Positions 1-10,325 of a DNA stretch of 64,000 nt are shown here, in pieces. The position numbers were made by a program, and so were the translations under genes. The notes under the pieces were generated by a model. That model was given only the letters and a program-made list of their open reading frames with translations, did not search any database and was not told the DNA's origin. Position 1 is the first letter of the stretch. The number at the start of each line of letters is the position of its first letter. Source of the DNA: Nitzschia sp. DOCU1 (lineage: Eukaryota > Bacillariophyta > Bacillariophyceae > Bacillariales > Bacillariaceae); contig OX595995.1 of the NCBI GenBank assembly GCA_951394045.1, positions 1,178,001-1,242,000 of the forward strand, read 5' to 3'.

Positions 1-475
1 AGGACTTGCTATGGCTGCTCTTGGAACTTTTTCCGCTCTTGTCGCTCTTGGATGACTTGGAAGAATAGTCGACCTTGGATGACTTGGAAGACTTGGAGGA
101 TTTGGAAGAAGAATCGCCCTTGGAGGACTTGCCTCCCTTTCCACTCTTCGCGCTCTTTCCACCCTTTGAGGACTTGCCACCCTTGCCGCTTCCTTTGCTG
201 CCTTTTCCACTCTTGCTGCCCTTTCCACTCTTGCTGTCCATCATGTCATCATCGTCATCATCTCCATAGCTCGGGGGTTCGTACGGGGGGTACTCGCCTC
301 CAGTGGAAAGGATGCGACGAAACTCGCCATGCATCTGTTGGGTGGCTCTCTCGAGCGCATCGATATCATCGACAGCAAGAAAGGTTCGCTTACGCCTCAA
401 AGCAGTATCGGCATCGGTGCCGGCCAAGAAGGCCAGGCACAGAGCCAGTGTCGATAGCCCTTTTCGCGTCGCCAT
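1..475 (-). CDS. Silaffin-like secreted Lys/Ser/Gly-rich protein, 5' part (3' end outside window)
   Basis: An uninterrupted minus-strand frame runs from an ATG at 475 to the window edge (158 residues, no stop). It begins with a signal peptide (MATRKGLSTLALCLAFLAGT), then an LRRKR basic patch at 26-30 and a short helix-like segment. An RIL tripeptide at about 54-56 fits the RXL maturation site of silaffin precursors. A run of six Asp follows at 72-77. From about residue 81 the chain is almost only Lys, Ser and Gly in SKSGK, GKGGKSSK and SSKSSK patterns. Silaffins and related diatom cell-wall proteins use such KxxK/Ser-rich stretches to carry polyamine and phosphate groups that promote silica deposition. 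The silaffin-like role is inferred from composition and architecture, since this class aligns poorly. A low-complexity secreted mucin-like protein is the alternative. Confidence 0.72.
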   Translation of the reverse strand, partial: MATRKGLSTLALCLAFLAGTDADTALRRKRTFLAVDDIDALERATQQMHGEFRRILSTGGEYPPYEPPSYGDDDDDDMMDSKSGKGSKSGKGSKGSGKGGKSSKGGKSAKSGKGGKSSKGDSSSKSSKSSKSSKVDYSSKSSKSDKSGKSSKSSHSKS

Positions 476-1883
476 GGTCCGCTTTATGGAGTTCAGCAGG
501 TTGCTACAACGGAGAGACAAGGTAAACACAAGGTACTGCTCAACGTTTTGGCGCCGATCTTTTCAGTTGTGTTTCGGTTGTTGTTATCCGACTGAAATTG
601 AATTTGAGATGGGTATTTGTTTACCAAGAAATTGGCGGTCTTTGTAATTTGTGAGAGATGGAATGAGCGGGAAAGATATCAATCGCGCTATCAAATTTTG
701 CTCCGATGTGGAGGGAGACCGGCTGCCTCGAAATTGAAAATAACATATGCCCCCCTCATCTAATTAATCTTAATCAACGGCAATGGCCGGATTCAAGCCA
801 AAAGCGAAAATCCGATTGGGAACATGTGTGTGACGAAGAGGTGGAATTGAAATCCCTGTGTATCATTCATGTATCGGCATTCATCCGCTCGCCCGCCTTC
901 ATCCCGCCCTTTTTTGGAACCGATCTCCAAATGCTACGGACGCGAAGGATGGCAACAACACCAAACTATTCTGCTATCGCGCATACATCATACAGTAGTA
1001 TCGTACGATAGCTATCCCAAAGGAAGAAGTTTTGGAGTCCTTAGCTCTACTCAGACTTGTCTACTTCTTCTCTAGAATTGTATAGTAGTACAATAGATTC
1101 AACACTTTTCTGGTGTGATCCTATTGCCGGCCGCTAGTTTCAGGAAATGGCCACAACTACTCCTGTTTAGTCCGTTCTACGACGGTAGATACCAGCTATT
1201 ACCCATATTCCTGTATGATATAGAAGCAAGGACTCTAGAAAGAGCAATCGTGGCTCTAGAGTACGTAGACTCTTGCATGAAAATCGGCGACAAGGAATCC
1301 TAGGACAGACAAGAAAACTAGGACATAAAACAACAACCGGGTTCTATCATTGCTTGGCGCACCGCTCGGATCGCAAGTCCAGGTATTCAAAATACATTTC
1401 TTGTACGATATCGAATTCAGAAACAAACGTATCGTCGTGGGTCGGCTACCGAAATCCATCCTATGCCGGGAGGAATAGTTTTGCACATGGCTGTGCTGGC
1501 GCGGTGATCCAAGTTTTCGCGCCCATCCGGTGCGCGATCCTGCCATCTTGCAATCAGGCTCATGATTGCTGCAGAGTAATCGAATGAATCAGTTGCTTTT
1601 ATCTTCATCGATTGGCGGCTGTGCTGATGAAGAAGTTGCCGGCGTACAGTATTTCGCGCCCGTCGGCCATTTTTCCAAGACCAAGCCCGTTGGACTCACA
1701 ATTTTGTGATCTTGTACACTGTGTGATGGCCAAAATTGCGATCGCCCACTGTGCCCTCGTACATCGAAGAGCCGTGTGAGACGACTCGGTCGCCAATGAA
1801 AGTTATAGATTTGAACGTTCAGTTTCAAGTCCCAATAGTGGTGCGGCAGAAAGCGATTGATCGACCATCGTGACAATATTCGT
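476..1883. other. Intergenic region between divergent secreted-protein genes
   Basis: About 1.4 kb separates the silaffin-like gene (leftward) from the first LRR gene (rightward), so both promoters should lie here. Only short overlapping open frames without recognisable domains are present, and I do not support any of them as genes. AT-rich TAGTA-type stretches occur around 990-1100. No RNA gene or transposon end was recognised. Confidence 0.5.
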
Positions 1884-4131
1884 ATGGAACATCAAACAAG
1901 TTTGACAATGGCCTCGACATTGACACAGAAACGACGCGGCCAAGCCGTGTTTGGATTGGTTTGTGCTCTGTCCCTCTGTGTGCCAGGAAACTCGGCGTCT
2001 CTCCAAAAGGGAGTGCAAGAGGTTGTTATAGATCCGTCCGGGTCCCTTGAAGGGCTTTGGGAACATGCAGCGGCTGCTGCCAATCTCCAGGTTGAGTCGA
2101 TACTTGCTTTACAAGAATATGAGCGTGGACTACAAGGAATGGAGATGAGTATGGAACGACCAACGTCAGCTCCGGTAGCACCGACGCCGACGCAATCATC
2201 CTCTATCAGCCCGTCTAGCGTCCCAACCATGGCACCGGAACCTACCGGCAACGGCAGCATGGAACCAGGTCCCACTCGAGCTCCCGCAGCAACGACACAA
2301 AGTCCTGTCACAGGTCGGCCAACACCAACAGCTGCTCCCATCCCAGCTACTTCCAACCCGGGTACTTCCAACCCAGTAACTTCCACCCCGGCTACTCGCA
2401 ACCCAGCCACTTCCGCCCCGGGTACTTCCACCCCGGCCACTCCCACCTCAGCTCCTGTGCTTTCGCCCCAAAGTCTACCCACACCAACACCTACCCTTCC
2501 ACTTACACCTGCTCCTGTTCCCAGGCCAACAGAGGCGCCCTTGTCGCCGACTCCCCGTCCCACTTTGGGACCCACTGTTAATTGCCTTGAGGATCGCGAG
2601 GGGTACATTCGAAGTGTGCTTAGTCCCATAACAGACCCATCAGTCTTGATGGATCCCACTACGCCACAAGGAATGGCATATAGTTTTCTGGTCAATGAGG
2701 ACGAATACTTGGCCGATCCTTGCGGAAAGATGGTCGAACAACGCTATGGTTTAGTGAGTTTGTATTATTCTACGGGTGGCGCTGATTGGACAAACAATCA
2801 GGGATGGTTAGAACCAATCAACGAATGCGAGTGGGCTGGAGTCACTTGCGATGATGCTCTTCAAGTGACGGAACTAAAGCTTGGTAAGTTTTCTTCGATT
2901 TGCACTCGAAGCATTTGGTCCTTTCTCACTTAACCTTGCCACCAGCCATCAACGGATTGGACGGCGAAATCCCGAACGAAATTCTTACTTTGGTTGGTCT
3001 TCGCGAGTTCGATATCTTTGCAAATTCCATTCGAGGCACCATTCCTGAAGGGTTTGCTCAGTTGGTAAATTTACAAGCACTGGATATGCAGGAGAATCTG
3101 TTAACGGGACCTGCCTTCCCAGCTTCCATCCTTGAACTTCGGCGGCTTGAGAGCTATCGTATTAACAGTAACTCGCTGACAGGGCCAGTTCCGTCTAGAA
3201 TCGGCTCGCTGAGATCATTGGAAGAGCTCTGGGCTGCAAACAATGATATCACCGGGTCCCTACCGACAGAGATGGGCAATCTACGGGACTTGAAAACAGT
3301 GCTGCTATATGAAAACTCCCTCGAAGGACCCCTTCCTAGCGAGCTTGGCTTGATTCCTCTGGAGGGTTTATGGATGTGGGGAAACTTCTTTCAAGATACC
3401 ATTCCATCTCAATTGTTTAATGTGGCGAGTCTGAAGACGTTCCGATTAGAAAATAATTTCTTCTTTGGTTCCTTGCCAACTCAAATCGGTCAAATCACCG
3501 ATTTGCAAGACCTTCGTATCGACAACAACAATCTTTCTGGCCAGATCCCGTCTCAAATTGGGTTTCTGACGGATCTAGGTAAGTTTGGCATGCAGAAACA
3601 AATCGAAATGTCGTCATCGGGTCAAGATCTCACTTTCCGTATTCCACTTGTACAGAGACGCTACGGTTGAATGACAACTTCTGGACGGGCACGATACCCG
3701 ACGTTTTTCAGAACTACGGTCGGCTTGATTTCTTTGACATTTCTGAAAATCTAGTTGCTGGCCCCATCCCAAAAACAATTTTCGACATCCCGTCCATTCG
3801 ACTAATCTACATGCACAACTGTTCCCTGACGGGTACGATCCCGCCACAGTATAGCACTCCACCGCTGCTCCGTGATCTATATTTGACCGGAAATCCAATA
3901 ACAGGGACAGTTCCTCCTATCGCCTCCGGGGAACTTGAGCAACTTAACGAGTTTCTACTTCAGAGAACTCTTTTGACTGGAACGATGCCAGATTCTGTCT
4001 GTAATCTGAGAGCAAACTTCATTTTGGATGATCTATGGACCGATTGTGGGGGTCAGAGCCCCGAGATCATCTGCGAATTCCCCGAGTGCTGCAACCGATG
4101 CTTCGAAGGACGAGGAGCATCAATGAGATAG
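1884..4131 (+). CDS. Secreted leucine-rich-repeat protein, LRR paralogue 1
   Basis: Three exons are inferred: 1884-2883, 2946-3578 and 3656-4131, with GT-AG introns of 62 and 77 bp, both in phase 1. They give about 702 residues; an alternative in-frame ATG at 1908 removes eight. Near the N-terminus is a signal peptide (core AVFGLVCALSLCVPGNSA). Next come a short helical segment and a long Pro/Thr/Ser stalk, then a Cys-containing cap (NCLEDREGYIRSVL; TNNQGWL; CEWAGVTC). About a dozen plant-type LRRs of the NxLxGxIPxxLGxLxxL form follow, and a C-terminal Cys-rich cap (ECCNRCF) closes the protein. The arrangement suits an extracellular or wall-associated recognition or adhesion protein; ligand and function are unknown. 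A close paralogue lies directly downstream. Confidence 0.82.
2349..2443 (+). repeat. 15-bp minisatellite encoding a Thr/Ser/Pro stalk
   Basis: Imperfect tandem units of about 15 bp (acttccaacccgggt type) encode TSNPG/TSTPA-like pentapeptides in the stalk of LRR paralogue 1. The paralogue at 4886 lacks this array, so its length probably varies. Confidence 0.7.
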
Positions 4132-4885
4132 AGTATGGTGCTGATATCGGCATCCTTGAAGAACTGTAAAGATATATCCTAGTAGGAAGATTTCATCATT
4201 AAATGCAAACACAAAATAGTTTCAGCCATCACTACTAGTAGAGTCCTCGAATCGCAAAACGTGGAAGTTTAGTGTTTACAAGCTTTTTTTCTTCCCTATC
4301 GTAGTGGGATAGAACTAGTAGTAGCAGTAAATACTGTTTTATGCTTGCTACTACGGCGCCCCAATGCCCCATCTCTCCATATCTCTAGGTATACCAACTA
4401 CCCCTACCAGGTAGGTCTACCTACTATTAAAGAAAGCTACGATAGTACTATTCGCGAGTTGTACTCGTACATCATAGATACTTTGATGGCAGCGCGTGAT
4501 CCGCCAAACCGAAAGACGAGAAACAAAAAAGAAGAAAAATGAAAACCTACATAGTAAAAAAGGCGTGTTGCTGTCGTCTCTTCTTCGTGCGGCAAGACTA
4601 AAACTCAATTGGAAAGAAAATACTTAGATAAAAAGACGTTATTTCCGTTACAAATACACCCCTCGTCTTCACAGCAATCCAACACGAAGCGAGCGCGGTT
4701 ATCCCTTCCAATCAAACTTTTGGTCGACGAAACTTGCGATCTTGTTAAGACTTGATGTTAGCCAAATTCGTGTACCTCATGTAGTGTTTGGTGAAGCCAA
4801 GTTTAACAAAACAAGAGTAACAATCGACTTGGACTTCCGCATAGCAATTCTGTACGGTTTCGTTTTTGCCTCGATAGATCTGACC
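4132..4885. other. Intergenic region between the two LRR paralogues
   Basis: About 750 bp contains the 3' end of LRR paralogue 1 and the presumed promoter of paralogue 2. Short CTAGTAGTAG-like and ACCTACC repeats occur at 4310-4440. The frame of LRR 2 is open upstream to about 4742, but without an upstream ATG that would improve the signal peptide. No other gene was seen. Confidence 0.5.
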
Positions 4886-6910
4886 ATGAAAGAGCAGAGA
4901 AACCGCAAGAAGAAAATGATGAAGAGAGTTCTTCTGAGCTCCCTGTGTCTGACAATCGGCCATGGTGTAGAGAGTGCAGAGACATCATTTCTTAGACGAA
5001 ATCGAGTGGAAGGGACTAATGATCCAATCGGCGACTCGGCATCCGCAGACATGCCTACAGCGGCACATGGTGAACTCACGACAATGGAAGAGCTATGGGA
5101 ACGAGCAGCTTCTGTAGCTCAAGTAGAATTCCAAGCCGAACGGGCATTGTGGTGGGAGAAGTCAAGTCCCGACTTTTCTATGAGCATGCCAAGTCGGCCT
5201 CCTGCTGAATCGCCTTCGGGAGGCCCACAGCCTACCCCACCACCTGTCGCGGGCCCTCCAGGGGAATGTTTACAAGGGCGATCGCGGGAAGAGTATATTT
5301 TCGACCTTCTCTCAGTGGTTACTCCTGCAAATATATTGGAAGACCCTACCACTGCCCAGGGTCTTGCTTTTGATTATCTAGCAAACGATGACCCCTATTT
5401 GGTAGATCCGTGTGTGTCAGATACAATCGAGCAGCGGTATGGATTGACAACATTGTATTATGCCCTAGCAGGGGAAAGCTGGAAAGACTCCACAGGCTGG
5501 CTTGGACAAGATCAAGAGTGTCTTTGGTTTGGGATTGACTGTTTGGGAGGCAATCCAAACGTTGTCACTAGAGTGACTTTATGTAAGTGTCCCGCAGTAG
5601 AGTCTGTGTCCATCATGTTGCATTGCTGACAACCGCGATTGCGTTTCTTGGGCTCTGATTCTTTAGCCGACAACAACTTGGTCGGAAGTGTGCCAGAAGA
5701 AATCAAAACACTTGAAATGCTTGAGTGGTTTGATATATTTCAAAATGCGGTGACAGGCTCATTACCAACAACGATTACAGAGTTGACGAGACTTATACTC
5801 ATCGATGTTGAACAAAATCTCTTGACTGGAGAGGCTTTTCCGCCGCATATCACCAATCTGACGGCTCTGCAAGCGTACCGAGCCTCGGACAACTTTTTAT
5901 CTGGGACGATATCCTCAGATATAAAGCGTCTTAATCAGCTTCAGCAACTATGGCTTGCGACCAACCAACTGTCGGGTAATCTCCCGACCGAGTTGGCGTC
6001 CCTTACCGACATGGAGATACTATTTCTACATGAGAATTTGCTGATAGGGACTATCCCATCTGAGCTAGGCACTTTGGCAAACCTTCAGGACTTGCGTCTA
6101 AACCAGAATACAATACAGAGTTCCATTCCACCAGAGCTCTTTGGTGCTACCAACTTGGAATCGCTTCGACTTGACCTCAACTTCTTATCGGGCACAATTC
6201 CCACGAATATCGGAGCTTTGACTGCGTTGACAGACTTGGAAATAGATACCAATAGTCTTTCCGGAACACTCCCGAGCGAAATCGCGAATCTCAGCCTTCT
6301 TGGTAAGTGGAAATGCAAACCGTAGTCTCCATTTATTTCGCTGGTGCTGATCATGTCTAACAAAACCTCCATTTTTGCCTGAACAGTGAACTTGATCGTT
6401 CATAACAACTTTCTTTCTGGTCCGATTCCAAATGTTTTTCAAGGCATGCAAAATCTGGACTACTTGGATGTCGCCAACAATCTGTTCTCTGGCACCATCC
6501 CCGAGTCGATATTTGAAGTCCCTTTGATTCGACTTGTGTATTTATCCAATAATACCTTGACGGGATCGATTCCTGCTACGTATTCCAAACCACCTCTGTT
6601 AAAGGACTTGTACCTAGATGGGAATGGATTGGTTGGGACAATTCCCGAAGCTGCGGCTGGCGAATTGCCAGAGTTGAACGAATTACTGCTTCAATTCAAC
6701 TTTTTGTCGGGCAGCATGCCAACTTCTATTTGCAGTTTGAGAACGGCAGGCACTCTGGAAGATTTGTTCTCGGACTGTGGTGGATCCAGTCCTGAAGTCG
6801 ACTGTGACTTTCCGAGCTGTTGCAACCGATGCTTTGAGGGAGGGGCCATTGCAAGGCGGCGTCAACTATCATTGAGCCAAAAGGGGCGAAAAGCCGATTC
6901 ACTACGATGA
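4886..6910 (+). CDS. Secreted leucine-rich-repeat protein, LRR paralogue 2
   Basis: Three exons (4886-5582, 5667-6302, 6387-6910) are separated by two 84-bp GT-AG introns, both phase 1 and at the same protein positions as in the upstream paralogue. The product is about 618 residues. ATGs at 4916/4919 would give a tighter signal peptide (MMKRVLLSSLCLTIGHGVES). Next are LRRNR, a helical segment with ELWERAASVAQVEF, a short Pro-rich linker, and a Cys-containing cap with RYGLTTLYY and CLWFGIDC. LRRs of the NxLxGxIP type fill exons 2 and 3, ending in a CNRCF cap. The stalk is much shorter than in paralogue 1. Tandem duplication is clear; the extracellular role is inferred from the signal peptide and family. 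Confidence 0.82.
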
Positions 6911-7042
6911 TTGAAAGGTACCAAATGCCAAGCAGGTAAAATGTAATATAAGGGGGCACAACATTGTGTATCGTTGTATAAATCTAGAGTAAGGAAGCTC
7001 TATAGTATCCATGTCATCGCATGGACTTGTTGCGGCGAGCAT

Positions 7043-7864
7043 TCATAGCGGCGCTAATGGAATCGAGTAGCTTTTGGTCGTTCCAAACTTGCAAAGAACT
7101 CTGTCAACATTCAAACATTTTGTCTCGCTGTCGTCACCATTTTCCTCGTCGTCACTATCACTCGCTGTGCTAGATACATCAGATAACTTGTTCTTTTGTT
7201 CGACTTGCAGTCCCTCGAGATTTCCGGCATACGAAGCCAGACTGATATGAAAAGTTGGCGGATCATAGTATAATGGCATTTTATAGTCGTTCAAGGCAGC
7301 ATCCACGTGTTGGACAATCCGCAACAAGGACTGATTTGGTTGGACCTTCCAGCTCCAAAAGGATCGCGTCTTGTCGTCGTTGACGAGAATTGTTTTATGG
7401 TCAAACTTCACAAAGAGACGAGTGGATCGTTCCGACGCCAAGCGCCGCGACAAGTTGTCGACAAAGGAATCCAGAAATCCCAGTTGGAGCGAAAAGTACT
7501 TGGAAAGCGACATGTGCAATTGCGAGTGCTTGACAATGGTCCCAGAATATCCATTGTGCTCCAATAGCTCCTGAAATTCTGCAATGTGCTTATCGATCAA
7601 AGACGAGGATACCCAGTCGTAATTGACTGGAACCAAAACATGGCCGGCCCAATGCCCTCGCTTATGTGGAACGGCCCGTTGAAACAAGTCCACGGGAGCC
7701 TGCTCCATTGGGACAATATTGACAGATCCTCGTTTTCGTTTGTTGTTCTGGCGGTGACCTGTAGTCGAGCTTTGCGGCGGCGGCGACGCGGTCTCGGTAG
7801 TCCTTGTGGCACGGTGGTCGGCATCACACGATGTCTCACTGTCGTAGAAGTTCAGCAAGTCCAT
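7043..7864 (-). CDS. USB1: U6 snRNA phosphodiesterase USB1 (HVSL family)
   Basis: Single-exon gene of 273 residues. The start is the ATG at 7864; the open frame reaches 7891 only through a GTG. It belongs to the 2H phosphoesterase superfamily. The two catalytic H-x-S motifs are visible: HMS at about residue 117 and HIS at about 206, the latter in YYDPPTFHISLASY. GHWAGHVLVPV near residue 70 matches the usual beginning of the USB1 fold. USB1 trims the oligo(U) tail of U6 snRNA, leaving a terminal phosphate that stabilises U6 for splicing. The N-terminal 50 residues are low-complexity with a KRKR basic patch that could be a nuclear signal. An acidic insert (ASDSDDEENGDDSE) lies near the C-terminus. 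Length is normal for the family. Confidence 0.85.
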   Translation of the reverse strand: MDLLNFYDSETSCDADHRATRTTETASPPPQSSTTGHRQNNKRKRGSVNIVPMEQAPVDLFQRAVPHKRGHWAGHVLVPVNYDWVSSSLIDKHIAEFQELLEHNGYSGTIVKHSQLHMSLSKYFSLQLGFLDSFVDNLSRRLASERSTRLFVKFDHKTILVNDDKTRSFWSWKVQPNQSLLRIVQHVDAALNDYKMPLYYDPPTFHISLASYAGNLEGLQVEQKNKLSDVSSTASDSDDEENGDDSETKCLNVDRVLCKFGTTKSYSIPLAPL

Positions 7865-8683
7865 CTTTGATATTTGGACGTTAGAAGACACATGGGTGCT
7901 AGTCCTCTGAGGGTGGGGGTATCATCGTTTGGTGTTGCAACGAATAATGGTCGTCATCGTCGTTGGCCTCGCGTCCCGATCCTTTGACGCTGCAACAATG
8001 CGGGGGCGCCATTGTGGGGTTTTCTTTGAAGGTGGGTTTCCCGCCGGCCAAAATAAGATGCTACATGGACCATGAAATGACTGGACGGAATGGGCCTGTT
8101 CACTGTTATTATTGCCCTTCATTCACTCACGTGTGTCGGCGTGTAGCAAGAAAATCTTCCGGAAGATTTACAATTAACGCCATCTTATCTTTGTCCGAGG
8201 GAACCAGAAGTCTTTATAAAAAGTTATTTCTGGGGCATGTGTAATTCGAAACATAGAATTGCCTCGGATGGATTTATCGCCGACATTATTTAATAGTTCA
8301 AGTACCGGTTATCGTCCAATCGCCGTTCAGATTTTTGACCGCTGCCACACCACAGAACCATTCATTCACAAGAAGCGCCAACAAACTGCCCCAAACGACC
8401 AAGGAAGTTCGGAGACGCAAAACACGCACCAAAGCTACGAGACCGTTTGCTCCAGAAGCCTCCTAAATTCATACCGATTGTTGCAAGCAGTTAATCGCTG
8501 CAGGACTACCTCTTGGAGTTACTTCGGTATACAAGCCACTCTAGTATTGGAATCCGACGTCTTGCGCGAATAGAAGAGAGCAAGAGTCAATCGCATTGCC
8601 ATCATCTCGACAGAAGGCGAAACGAAACGTGTTACGATTCACTGACTACGCGTTTAAGGCTATCACTTTATTAGAAAGCAAAA
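7865..8683. other. Divergent intergenic region between USB1 and the CaMK-type kinase
   Basis: About 820 bp should contain both promoters. Short open frames (for example 7963-8244 and 8259-8573) have no domain signature and are not supported. No repeats or RNA genes were recognised. Confidence 0.5.
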
Positions 8684-10030
8684 ATGACGAGCGACGCGAG
8701 TGCCTTACACCCTGCTGAGTCTACTGTGAGCGAAAAGAAGTACCATTCTAGAATGGGAATCAATCCTTCGGACCCAGAGCGAGTGATTATCTATGCGAGT
8801 CCGACAAAGAAGAACCGAAAGAAGGCTCCAATAGTCATAGGCAGGGAAGAAATCAAATCATTGGTTGTCGACAGCAACAACAATGGCCGAGGCCCCATTA
8901 ACACGATCCATGCGATTCACCCCCAAATGGTCATTAACAAACTCAAACCTCTCAAAGACGACTTTTTGAAACATGTGGAATCGGCACAGGGCTCCATTTC
9001 ACAGTTGAGTTTTAATGTGAACGATGCGGCGGGTGGCAAACCCTTTGATGAGTGTTATGAAAAGCGGGAAGTCTTGGGGGAAGGAGGCTTTGCGATAGTG
9101 TATCGATGCTACCACTATGAGCGGATGCATACGTATGCTGTCAAGGAGATTTTGAGGGACAATTATGAGTGTTCCGGGGAGAATCTCCGAGAAGAAATCG
9201 ATGCCCTCAAGCGACTACGCGACGTCCCCTATATTGTTCGACTGCTAGATGTCTTTTACGAAACGGACGTCTGCTACATGGTCATGGAAGAAATGAAGGG
9301 AGGTGATTTGTTGGAACGACTTTGTGAAATCGAGGTCTATGAGGAACCCGATGCTCGCAAAGTCAGTCGAAAGCTTTTGGAAGCGATATATTTTTGCCAC
9401 AAGAAAAATATCGTTCATCGCGATATCAAGCCCGAGAATATTCTTCTTTATAGCAAGGAGAATCATACGTCGATCAAGCTTGGCGACTTTGGCTGCTCTC
9501 GCCGATTTATCCCTGGTGAGCTTAGTCTGTTTACACTTTGTGGGTCACCTCAATACGTAGCCCCAGAGCTTTATACTCATGAAAATGGATACGACGAACG
9601 TTGCGATTTGTGGAGTGCGGCCGTGGTCATTTATGTCATCCTGGGAGGTTATGCACCCTTTGATGGCGAGGATCACGCCCTTCCTTCCATTATCTGTGAG
9701 GGATATTTCGAATTCCATGAAAAGTACTGGGGGAATATTTCGGAGCAACCCAAGGATCTCATTCGAAGTCTGCTCAAGGTCGACCCACAGAAACGGGCTA
9801 CTCTTGATGAAGCTCTGGACAGTGAATGGTTGAAGCGAAGAGATAGGGATTCGATTAGGAAGTCAACTATGGAAGGCTCACTCAGTTCCTTTGAAGGTTG
9901 GTGCCTAAGTCAAAATAGTGGTTTCAGCGGACAAGGGTCTCTCGCGAGCGTGGAAAGAGTACAGGATTTGATCGAAGGAGATGAGGAGGACGGATCGTCG
10001 CAGCGCTCGCTTCAACCGGACGAGCTATGA
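8684..10030 (+). CDS. CaMK-type Ser/Thr protein kinase
   Basis: Single exon, 448 residues, ATG in an AAAATG context. A non-conserved basic N-terminal region of about 120 residues precedes a complete kinase domain (about 125-385). It has a Gly-rich loop LGEGGFAIV (131-139), the VAIK-type Lys in YAVKEI, catalytic HRDIKPEN (His at 245), DFG (Asp at 268), and the activation segment CGSPQYVAPELY. Architecture and GSPQYVAPE resemble the CaMK group (CDPK/CaMK kinases). There are no EF-hands and no obvious calmodulin-binding helix, so it is not a CDPK. The C-terminal 60 residues are Ser-rich and acidic. All catalytic residues are present, so it should be active. The substrate is unknown. Confidence 0.85.
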   Translation: MTSDASALHPAESTVSEKKYHSRMGINPSDPERVIIYASPTKKNRKKAPIVIGREEIKSLVVDSNNNGRGPINTIHAIHPQMVINKLKPLKDDFLKHVESAQGSISQLSFNVNDAAGGKPFDECYEKREVLGEGGFAIVYRCYHYERMHTYAVKEILRDNYECSGENLREEIDALKRLRDVPYIVRLLDVFYETDVCYMVMEEMKGGDLLERLCEIEVYEEPDARKVSRKLLEAIYFCHKKNIVHRDIKPENILLYSKENHTSIKLGDFGCSRRFIPGELSLFTLCGSPQYVAPELYTHENGYDERCDLWSAAVVIYVILGGYAPFDGEDHALPSIICEGYFEFHEKYWGNISEQPKDLIRSLLKVDPQKRATLDEALDSEWLKRRDRDSIRKSTMEGSLSSFEGWCLSQNSGFSGQGSLASVERVQDLIEGDEEDGSSQRSLQPDEL

Positions 10031-10325
10031 TCGGAAGCTGTGCATCGTCGCGATTGCGATCAAAATTTTGGATGACTGTACTATGGCAAATATTGTCATA
10101 TGTACATCATACTTGTCTTCGCTATATCGGATACATGACTTCTTGTCTTCTGTTCAGCCAGTCGGCTATTATCATTTATAATTAATTTGTTTGCTGTCAG
10201 GACTGTGCAATCTCTACGCTAGCAAATAAAAAGCCCTAGATTCTTCGGAAACTGCGACGCATACTGCACGGGGTAATAAAAAAGATCGGACGAAAATATT
10301 GTTGATGCAAAACGATAACAGGACA
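10031..10325. other. Convergent 3' region
   Basis: About 295 bp lies between the convergent kinase and Trp/PG-repeat genes. It holds their 3' untranslated sequences and no further gene that I can see. Confidence 0.5.

Noticed and set aside
1892..2695. 267-codon minus-strand frame rich in Gly and Val
   Set aside because: It is the complement of the Pro/Thr stalk of LRR paralogue 1; the low-complexity composition explains the open frame.
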